From: Bombyx mori | Taxonomy: Eukaryota > Arthropoda > Insecta > Lepidoptera > Bombycidae | DNA length: 64,000 nt | Direction of reading: 5' to 3' | Assembly (NCBI RefSeq): GCF_030269925.1 | Contig: NC_085116.1 | Location: 1,116,001 to 1,180,000 of the forward strand | Shown here: positions 22,887 through 31,914 of the stretch, piece by piece | How the letters are laid out: every line of letters starts with the position of its first letter | Position numbering within the stretch: the stretch's first letter is position 1 | The notes under the pieces: model-generated | Database searches by the model: none | The model's input: the letters and a program-made list of their open reading frames with translations, nothing else | What the model was told of the DNA's origin: nothing | Program-made: the position numbers and the translations under genes

Positions 22887-23837
22887 ATGATAGATATTTA
22901 AATTATATTTTTATACGTGTGTAATTAAAAAAATATAATGTGCTAATTGTCATATCCGATCCGACCATTGATTATAAACTATCAGAAACATGGTGATAAG
23001 ATGAAAGAAAAAAAATATGATCAATATATAGTAGAAAAATCTTTGACATAACAACCGTCTAAGACTGATGCAGTACTGTCAAAGGCTTTGACGGTGGTCT
23101 GTGCTTTATACCGTCAACTTAACGATACCATTGTTTACCCTACACGATTGTCAACTGGCATAAACCTTTACAGTGGTGCAAGTCAAACTGTGCTTTTGCA
23201 GCAAGTCTTAAGGCTTATTTTGTAATGTGTACTTTAATTTTAAGATGTAAAAGAAAAATGAATTTATCTTCAGTTACGACAGCTGGTTTTGTGTGACTTT
23301 TAGGCCTTAATGATGGACTGTATACTGTGTTTTACATGTCATTACTTATAGTATACCATATAAGTCATGGGTGTAGAGAGATTAAACATTGACAATACAA
23401 TGAAAGTGAAATAAATATATTATTATGTAGTTTAAAAACAAAAAAAAATCTCACTTAAATTGAAGCTGTACTAACAATCAAATCATTATTGTGCCTTGCG
23501 TTCCTAGTTTTCTTTCCCCTGGTGATGATTGTCAGGCTTTTAAGAATAAGAAGTAAAATTGTTGGGTTGTCTTCCATACTTGATATGTGCCTAAATTTTC
23601 AAGATAAGAAGATGACTGAAAATATAAATTTTAAGAATTAAAATACGTGCTTTAATAACAAACTGAACTAACTATTGATTTCATGTTTTTTATCCTTTTA
23701 ATACTTTGAAGTTATATTGTATTGTGTTCGGAACTTGATGCGTTTGCAAATTATGAACCTAAGCGGGTGTCTTAAAGTCAGTAAAAACGATGTTCAATTA
23801 TTTCGTTACACACAATCAAACATGTTTACAACGATCG
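22887..23837. other. Intronic AT-rich DNA
   Basis: No repeat or exon recognised. Confidence 0.45.
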
Positions 23838-24083
23838 CCATGCCCGGTCATCGTTCTCGTCGACCAGTCGCTTGCGACCAACAGACGCAGCCCGCTGAGT
23901 TTCTCGCCGGATCTTCTCAGTGGGTCGTATTTCCGATCCGGTGGTAGATTCTGCGAAGCACAGCTCTTGCTAGGGTTGGTGTTAGCAACGACGTCGGATT
24001 TGAGCCCCGTGAGCTCACCTACTAGTTAAGGCTACGCTGAAATTGTCTCTCAAGACCATCAAGCTTAGGTAGGGAAAAAAATA
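23838..24083 (+). mobile_element. LINE 3' end (family B)
   Basis: Sense copy: gtttctcgccggatcttctc, agattctgcgaagcacagct, gagccccgtgagctcaccta, ending aggtagggaaaaaaat. 5' truncated. Confidence 0.82.
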
Positions 24084-24333
24084 TTGCCATGCGTTTCACA
24101 CATTGTTTTCATAATATGTGTGTTAATTATTTTATTGAAAGAAAGGCTATTTGGATTAAGCGACATTTTTGCAACATTACAGGAGAGCCATTTAAAGCTT
24201 AAAATTTGGAAATAATATCAAAACCAAGAAACTTCTTCAGCTATTTAAATGGAGTAAACTTAATTGAAGTTCAATTAGAAACATCGAACTGTTGATGCTA
24301 ATACCAAATAAAACGCACCTTTAATTACAAAGA

Positions 24334-24746
24334 CTAGAGGTCCCACAGTAGTGGAAATTCGACTATAATTGGAATTGTAAGTTTGTACACTATTATGATT
24401 GTATTTTATACTTCTATAATCACAAATTTCACCAAGGATACACTATAAAAAAATATTAATAAAGACAAACAATATTTAATCTATTCTCAAGTTGACCACA
24501 GACGTCAAGAACAAAAGTTTGACAATAAATAGTATGCATGCGTGTGTGCGTCAAATACGTGTGTAGTGTGTGTAATGTTTTCTTTATTGATTTAATGTAT
24601 CCTTTATGCATTATTTAAAAAAAAATTTAGCATTGTGCACTTCTTTTCTATATTCTGTATAAGTCTAGAAAATTTCATACTCCTCCGTCCACGCAATTTT
24701 CGTAAAAAGGGATACCAAGTTTTTGCTTCACGTATTAATATATAGA
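24334..24746 (-). mobile_element. Non-autonomous Helitron-like element, copy 3
   Basis: On the minus strand it starts TCTATATATTAATACGTG after host A and ends CTCTAG before host T. 413 bp. One arm of the terminal hairpin carries a substitution (gtggaaattcgac), so this copy is partly decayed. Confidence 0.8.
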
Positions 24747-25194
24747 TAAATATAGCGAAATGTCGCTTAAACGAAATAGCCTTTCACCTCTCCTTATATC
24801 ATTGAAATTTGAAACAAATTGGAACAAATTCTAGAGATTTCTACGTCGTCTGTGCATCTTGTGAGTGAGTATTTTCTTAGATAATTTCTAAAGTATCGCA
24901 ATGCAAGGCTGATGCGATTGCGATTCACCCGATCTCAGTAGCTACCGTTTCTCCTGGTCATCAATAACAGACAAGGCACGGTTAAGTTCCTGTCGAAATA
25001 TCAGAGTATAACCAGGCCACTACTACTTCGTGCCAGAAATAGGCAAGACGGCCGTACCCACTTGTGCGGTATCTGAATAACTACTGGCCAAAACCACCAA
25101 AACGTTGCGTTTTATATTTTTGTTCGCGCGGCAAAAACCCTGCCGAATAACTACTGTATAGGACTCCGCCCTAACATATTGCTCGGTAGACCGA
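24747..25194. other. Intronic DNA, nothing recognised
   Basis: No exon or repeat identified. Confidence 0.45.
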
Positions 25195-25560
25195 CGGTCC
25201 AAATGATTGAAGGATTACTGGTGGCCCGGAGGCCTTTCCAGTTTCACCAGGACAGGTGGGCGAGCAAAGGCTCAGCCAGGAGGGGTGGGATTTGCTAACA
25301 ACTGCCCGAGCGCCTCCGAAGGAGACCTAACAACTCAAGAGCAATTGCTTCGCAAATGAATCTACTACCGGATCGGAATCGCGACCCGCTGAGAAGATCC
25401 GGCGAGAAACTCAGCGAGCTGATTCATGGGTTAGGTTGCAGGGCGAACTCTTTGTCGAGTTCGACGGGTACGGTTATCGAGGTCCCTAAGCCTGCTCCTA
25501 GTGTTAGAGCTGAAGGCGTCTAATGCAAAGGTTATTGGATCTGATGGATCCGTAAGGACG
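25195..25560 (-). mobile_element. LINE 3' end (family A), longest uninterrupted copy
   Basis: Antisense copy: attgaaggattactggtggc, gtttcaccaggacaggtggg, gcctccgaaggagacctaac, gagaagatccggcgagaaac, then ggtccctaagcctgctccta. Families A and B share the gatccggcgagaaactcag core, so they are related 3' ends of one LINE lineage. Confidence 0.8.
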
Positions 25561-25777
25561 TGTCTAGGGCGTCGACGGTGACTGGCTCCTGCGTGATCAG
25601 GATTCGGGGAGTAGTCAGCGGCGGCAACGATAAGGCGATTATCATGACGCGGTCCAAATGTTGTTGTTGGGAACTTGTATATATGCGAGCTTATCTTGAA
25701 AATGTCGTAAGCGAGATTCAGGCATCTGTCAAATATCTTGCGTTGTATGATGGCTACCCGCCACAGTTATGTTTTTC
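25561..25777. other. Likely continuation of the LINE copy
   Basis: GC-rich sequence (gtctagggcgtcgacggtga, gcggcaacgataaggcgatt) directly abuts the LINE family A end and is open for 79 codons on the + strand. It is probably more of the same LINE in antisense; I cannot align it to another copy here. Confidence 0.4.
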
Positions 25778-26217
25778 ATTTTTTTTATTGCTTAGATAGG
25801 TGGACGAGATCACGGCCCACCTGATGTTAAGTGGTTACTGGAGCTCATAGACATCTACAACGTAAATGCCGGCACCTACCTTGAGATAATGGTTGTAAGG
25901 TCTCAGTTTTTACAGTACAATGGCTGCCCCACTCTTCAAACCGAAACGCATGCTTCACGGCAGAAATAGGTAGGGTGGTGGTGCCCACCCGCGCGGACTC
26001 ACAAGAGGTCCTACCACCAGTAATTACGCAAATTATAATTTTGCGGGTTTGATTTTCATTACACGATGCTATTATTCGCATTATCGTGGAAGTCAATCGT
26101 AAACATTTGTTATGTGGTATTTCAATAGAAAAATTGGTTAGCGCGTGCGGGATTCGAACACCGTTGCATCGCTAGATACGGATGCACCGGACGTCTTAAC
26201 CTTTAGACCACGACTAC
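25778..26217 (-). mobile_element. Full-length Bm1-type SINE
   Basis: Reversed tail tattgcttagataggtggac, complete body, B-box region gggattcgaacaccgttgca, head ending cctttagaccacgactac. A few bases are lost near gaaacgcatgcttc. Lies in the tsh intron. Confidence 0.9.
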
Positions 26218-26447
26218 GTCGGAGTTAGATAGGTAGATACTTGCAATCGATTCTGGAAAAACCAGATCGAATTCATTTATTGATAATATGATACGAATCT
26301 TTACTTAATTAATCACTGTGTTATGATATCAGCACTATGATTGATGTTTTAGTGATTGAACTGTTGCCGGTTGGCGGTTCCGGGTTGCGATTTTTTCGGA
26401 TTTGTTATTTGTTTAAAGTATTTTACACCTTATTTATAATGTCGATA

Positions 26448-26565
26448 AGTTTGCCTATCTCTGTCGCCATGCGTCTGGGTTTGAAGGGTGTAATAGTCGT
26501 TAAACAGACTTCAACCATATCTCTCAAGATGGAAAGCGCAATTTGCGTTGCAATGCCTGTTTTAG
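26448..26565 (+). mobile_element. Ancient Bm1-type SINE trace
   Basis: gtttgaagggtgtaatagtc, ccatatctctcaagatgg and caatttgcgttgcaatg keep the order of Bm1 blocks (gtttgaagggtggggcagcc and so on) at low identity. The 79-codon frame across it is therefore not a gene. Confidence 0.5.
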
Positions 26566-28250
26566 TTTTAGTCTAGTGTTTGCCCAAAAATGTACACGTA
26601 GTACCTGTTTAGGAGTAGATTAGAAAAAAAATTTAAAACCTATTTAATTTATAAATGGATTTTGAAAATTTAATAATGTACTCCGTTAATATTTAATTAT
26701 GTATGTAACACGCAATAACTTGGAAATTTTAGTTAATTTATGACAACAAAAAAAATATACATATTTATAATCATTTCTCGCAAATTGTGTCAACATTAGC
26801 AAGAATTGTTTGATTGTGTTTTACATAAGCAAACAGAAGCCGAGCCGTTATACGGAATGATAAATTAATGATCATTAAATTATGTTCGTGAACGAATAAA
26901 TTATCTGGTGATACTAACACAGTTAAAACAATAAAGTCGTAGCTGACCACGAAAACTGTGAAACAACGAAAATAATAAACGCTATATAAAATAATTAAAG
27001 TATTTTAATCAAAAGTACATAGGGAAGCTATTGATAACTCCAGAGAGAAAACATACACACACGCACACACACTGATCGTACCGTACACTGCTAGTTATGA
27101 TGGGTTATGATGGGTCGTCTGCTGGTGAGGGGGAAAATTAAAGGGAGAGAGAGTGTTAATTAGGTAAATAAGATGAAGAGGTCATACAAGAAGGTCAGCT
27201 TCATTTGATTCGTTAATACGGACATAAAATAAAGGAAGAGGACGTTATAGAATCAATGAGTGTAGTTGCTAGTATACATTACATATATATAATTACCGGT
27301 ATTACACTAAATTAAAAAATATTGATTAATTTATTTTATTTTACAATTTGACGAGATTTTTGAGATAATATAAGAATTTAAAATTAAAGCCACAATATTT
27401 TTTATGTATAATGTTACTTTCAAAATATATGTTCCTAATTCTTATCTAAGGTCCGGTGCATCAGGTGCCTTTCTAACATTAATATCGTCTCTGAATGCAT
27501 TTTTCATTGCATTCCCGACTTTATGGCCACAGTTATACGGTTCCCAAATGTTTTCAGCGATAACTTGCTCAGCAGCCCAGAATATTCCATCAGTGTCAAT
27601 TAGCTACAACGTTGAGACGCGATCAATCATAAAACCGACTCCGAGAGCTTCGTTTCAACAATCTTTTGTGTTTTTGAGATTCGAAATTCGCATTTAAAAT
27701 TATTATTTTCGTTTTCTTTTCGTTAACATTACATTTGCACAGAGCTTAAAGTGGTAAGGTTTAGGAGGAAGTTATCACAGAAAGTAACAGTACAGAGGTT
27801 GAAAGGCTACGATACGTTTTTACGATGCATGACCAACTCATTATCAATTGGATTGCGACTTAATGCAAGGTTAACATAAACCAATATTCGCAACTAGGAT
27901 AGTAATAATCTTCAATCTTTCTATCGTGCCTGGTAACAATGATATTCCCTGAATTATCAGAAAAGGGTCCGTCCTTATAGCAGTGGTTACGGCGATTACA
28001 CACAAATTGAAAACACGTGCAACATTGTCTTATTCCGTTGCTTATCTTTTAGCTTTAGCCCAGCACCAATCTATCAACTAGGTATTATATTGTATCAGCT
28101 TGTAATTACCTGAATATTGGTTTAATTCAATTCTGGGAAATATTTAATAAGAGAAAACCGTGATTATTGACGCGAATTTAGAGAGGACTATCAATAGTAT
28201 GATAATGATGATGATAATGGTAAAATAGCTTTTTAAGGTGTAGATATTTT
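26566..28250. other. Intronic AT-rich DNA
   Basis: No recent repeat. A short CA microsatellite lies at about 27053-27073. The 97-codon frame at 27404-27697 has no domain I recognise and no splice-site support. Confidence 0.45.
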
Positions 28251-28254
28251 GTAA

Positions 28255-28330
28255 CTAGCGTCCCGTCTACTGAGTCACAGGTACGATGACTGCTTCACTC
28301 AGAAATATGATATATAATAGTATTACCAAA
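28255..28330 (-). mobile_element. Ancient Bm1-type SINE trace
   Basis: gatgactgcttcactcagaa and atatgatatataatagtatt follow the spacing of the reversed Bm1 actgcttcacggcagaaata segment with heavy divergence. Confidence 0.35.
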
Positions 28331-28828
28331 GGCCATTGGCATCACCGCCTTAAGACTAGAAGCTTAATTGATTTGAATCATATGGAACCAAGAAAATCAG
28401 AGTGTGTGCTTACATTTACCTTACATAACACAAACAGACAATGGTACCAACAAGCTTCATAACCGCCACAATTCTACATCCCAAAAAGAGTCGCCAAACA
28501 TTTTAAAAAAAATATTAAACTATAGCAACTATTGAAAATTCGACAATAGAGCCTGCAAATATAATACTTGATAAAGATTAATGCAATCAAAATCATTGTT
28601 GCTGATATGTGTCGCCAAGGCGGTTTTTGAACGATAAATCAATTTGCAATACTGTTGCTATGATTAATTAATTTAGGTCGATGATTATTATAAATATCAC
28701 AATTGGACAGAATTCAACTTTGCACGGTCACTTTGTAAGAAACCTTGTCTACCTTCGTCTGCAATGATTTTTTGCGTGCGTCCATCGACACTACCGAGTT
28801 TTTTTCCTTGTGACGCTGTTGGTTTCGG

Positions 28829-28890
28829 GTTACTACTTAACACTGGGTGAACCGTCAGCTTCCCTACCCATCTATACCAAAACAAATAAA
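28829..28890 (+). mobile_element. Ancient Bm1-type SINE 3' trace
   Basis: tactacttaacactgggtga and ccctacccatctataccaa resemble the Bm1 3' end (accacttaacaccaggtggg, cacccatctaagcaat). Confidence 0.4.
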
Positions 28891-29879
28891 TCTACAATCT
28901 ACCAGATGTTAGGTTGTAACCTAAATCATGAGTTCAAAGTTTCGATAACAATGTCACTTGCAATTTATGTACCCACTTCAGTCGCAAGTATTCAAACTTG
29001 TGATCCCGCATATTATTAGCATTAAGGACAAGTTGGGTAGCTTGTTTGTCTGCTAATAAAAAAAAAAAACTAATAAAAAATTTCCCCGGCAATAAATTTT
29101 GCTGAAACGCACATTAATTTTTAACCTTTCTGATAACAGCACATGTTAATGGTCGTAAAGTGCCCGCACGATGCACAACTGACGGTTGATGTGCAAATGC
29201 CAACGGCGTTCCAATTCTGAGCTGTCACATCACAAAACGATTATAGCACAGAAACTATTGCTTTGAAACTTTCATCATATGCCTTAGACTTAAATAAAAT
29301 GTGTGAAATAATTCGACATGTGGTCAGATTCCGTTGTTGCGAACATTACTTCGAATTCGAACTAAGATTAAAGATTCGTCAAACTTGAAAGTTTTTGTTT
29401 TTGTTTAACTGTAGAAAGAGACAAGCATAGTTGTCACGTAAACACGAGTGATTGATGGACCCGCACTTCACTAATGGTGATAAAAACCATCGACAGTTGG
29501 AGCCCCAAACACAAAGGTCGGAATTGGATCTTTGGAACGCTTATTGCCAAATCGTGGTCACAGATGTTCTGATCAAAACGTGTTAATAATTTTGTTTGAT
29601 ATTCTTTTGTATATTTCAATTAACATGTAGGATATATATAAAATTAGTTGAAGGATAACTTGAACGAAATATTAATTAGAAACGGAAGATCAAAAAAAAA
29701 AGTAGATTACATTGATGACATTTTCATGTTTTCCGCGTATCGTGAGCACAATAGAATTCGTTTCGCCTGACTAACATATTGTCAACGACAGACATCGTCC
29801 TGCATTTCCAGTGAAACTAAATAAACCCGAAAGAAATATTTTCCTTTGTCAAAGCAGGAAATCTGTTCATGATACGCGT
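28891..29879. other. AT-rich DNA before the tsh internal promoter
   Basis: No transposable element, exon or RNA gene recognised. GC content rises from about 29870. Confidence 0.5.
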
Positions 29880-30598
29880 AAATCCGTCCGCGTCCCCTGT
29901 CTGTCCCGGAGACGTTAAAAGGACTCGTCTCGGCATTTTGTTAACGCGCCATTTCCTTGTCAACGCCGTCAGCCACGTCAGGCTAATCTCCACTAAGCCT
30001 CGGGACTTCTTCGCTCTAGCGGAGTGAACATATAGACCGAATAGGTGAACGTCTCGTTAGAGCGGTGCCGCGCTCATTGGCCGTCATGGATGCTCGGTAC
30101 ATTTTTCATTGGCGTTACGAGTCTGAGTCGGCCGTGCTGAACGGCTGGTCGTGTCAGACGGCTGTCATCGGCACGATCGCCCGTCACTGCACGTCCACCT
30201 CGCGCATCGCACGCACGCTTGCATTACGCAGCACCACCCCTCGAACTATCGTACCGATAGTCGTCTCTGTCTTCGCTGTCGATTCGTTGATCGCGGGAGC
30301 ACCTGTCTCGCTCTAACGAGGGGCGTGCGGGGCGGGGGCGCTGCAGGCGGGTCGTAAATCACGCGGCATCTCATTCCACGCGGGACCGTCGTTGCTGCCG
30401 CAGGCACCGCGCACTTCCTTTCCGACCGCTGAGATCGCGGTGCGTCTTTCGCGACGTGTTTACGTTTACAATATTTTACTGAAAGCCAGTTTTGTTATAT
30501 TTGTTGAAGTGTTAAGTCGATTCTGGTGTTCGTTTTGATGGATCCAATAGTTTTTTGACGTTCTACGTTCAAGATACATTGAAAACATTTCGTCTAGA
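29880..30598 (+). promoter_or_regulatory. tsh: GC-rich promoter and 5' UTR region of the short tsh isoform
   Basis: About 700 bp of GC- and CG-rich DNA, with a GC-box-like run ggggcgtgcggggcgggggc at 30320-30339, directly precedes the short first coding exon, in contrast to the AT-rich DNA on both sides. An initiator-like TCATTC lies at 30371-30376. A 12-bp inverted repeat (CTCGTTAGAGCG at 30053-30064, CGCTCTAACGAG at 30309-30320) brackets part of it. The transcription start cannot be placed from sequence alone. An 83-codon frame here (30065-30316) does not look like a protein gene. Confidence 0.6.
30538..30558 (+). CDS. Short upstream ORF in the tsh 5' leader
   Basis: ATG GAT CCA ATA GTT TTT TGA encodes six residues and stops 40 nt before the predicted tsh start at 30599. 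If included in the mRNA it could reduce initiation at the main ATG or allow reinitiation. There is no evidence that it is translated. Confidence 0.35.
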   Translation: MDPIVF

Positions 30599-30624
30599 AT
30601 GATTGTCGAGCCCGACCACGTGAG
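30599..30624 (+). CDS. tsh: teashirt (tsh) alternative first coding exon, short isoform
   Basis: ATG ATT GTC GAG CCC GAC CAC GTG AG ends at a near-perfect donor (AG followed by gtacgt). The ATG has A at -3. The exon ends in the same phase as the 22414 exon, so splicing to 31915 gives MIVEPDHVR-ESPRCLS with no stop and a total of 1007 residues. It therefore replaces the acidic N-terminal exon by nine residues from an internal promoter. The start choice rests on the consensus donor, phase match and the GC-rich region just upstream. At 26 coding nt it is too short for standard ORF calling. Confidence 0.72.
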
Positions 30625-31914
30625 GTACGTTTTATTTGTTCAGTTGTTTAGTTATTTTCGCGTAACGTATCAACTTTGCCATTGTTTCCGTAAATACTAA
30701 TTATTTTCTATTATCTGTTATTTATTGATACATCGACATGTCTTAATTCAAAAATAAAATGTTAAAGTTGTCAAAGTTTGAAATTTGATATTCGGAGTTC
30801 GTGATTCGGATCCTGTCTCCAATTCGAATACGTGATGTCCCCAGTGTGTGTATCAGTTTCGAAAACGTCGACAGTGTAATAAATAACGCGGTGTTAGACA
30901 GAAAGTGTAATTTAGTATTTTTCAAACAACCATCAGAGCTGAATACGAATACTAATCACCTTATTAAAATGTTTGTACGAAAATTATGCGAAAAATAAAC
31001 TAATTAAATGCTCAAAAGTCTACTTTACCAACCTTAATGGTTCTTTTGACACAGATCCCTAAATGGTAATTCATCGTTTTCCGATTATGAACCTAACCGA
31101 AATTCAACAAAATATATCGTTTTAGAAACGCTAAACCTACTCTTTCACTTTTTTCGTGCTAATCAAACCAGTTCTGAAACACTTTGTGTGCATTTTATTT
31201 TGTTGTAAATCACTGATAAACAATCCTTTTTCGGCCATTCTATCTTTGTCATTATCTTCTATTATAATCGCAATAATAATAACAATATTATTTTTTGCCT
31301 TTCACCAAGAAAAACTTAAATGTTTATAGGCAAATAAAAAATTATAAAGGAAAAAGCAAAAGAATATAGATGGTTCAGCTGATGCTCTGAAGTGGATTAT
31401 CATGATTCTTTCTCTATATTACTGTATCATATTATAAATTGTTAAATGTTTTAAGCTGTCCTTACTACGGCCATAAATCGTTTACAGATGAATGTTATTG
31501 CCATTATTGTTGTAATTTCTGTGAACTCACTCCATCGTGTTTCTGATTTTCATTTGGACCTACAGTCGCCTAAGATTTATTGCCGATTATTAGCCTCGTC
31601 ATTGAGTAGTCATTGAGGTGCCTACAGGGTGTTTATTTTTATCGTAAAACGTTTTTTACTCTTCTATTTTAGACACCAAAATAATATACAGACCACCGCG
31701 TTGTCATACAAAAATAACACATTGTTTTTGCATCGAAATTTAAACTATTATTCAAGAAGTACTACTATGAGTACACTACTATTCAAGAAGGACACGTTAC
31801 TTCTAAATAAACAACGTAAAGCATTTTAGTGCTGTCTCGGTTAGCTTGTAATGTAACCGGTTTCTGTTGAGTTTTGTCAATTAAAACTAACGTTTGATGT
31901 TTTTTTGTTGCCAG
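30625..31914 (+). other. tsh: tsh intron before the main exon
   Basis: It runs from the gtacgt donor to a strong acceptor (ttttttgttgccag, ending at 31914) with a branch-point-like actaac about 25 nt upstream of the AG. There are no recognisable repeats or other exons. The short frames at 30743-30998 and 31629-31829 lack support. Confidence 0.7.

Larger units (their letters stand above)
22598..30598 (+). other. tsh: tsh intron, long isoform (to 31914), carrying the alternative promoter
   Basis: From the donor at 22598 the long isoform would splice to 31915, an intron of about 9.3 kb. Its first half holds a Bm1 SINE, LINE ends and a Helitron. Its last part holds the GC-rich promoter and short first exon of the alternative isoform. 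Confidence 0.65.

Noticed and set aside
30065..30316. 83-codon frame in the tsh promoter region
   Set aside because: It starts at GTG, lies in CG-rich upstream DNA, has no domain, and ends before the exon with the good ATG and donor.
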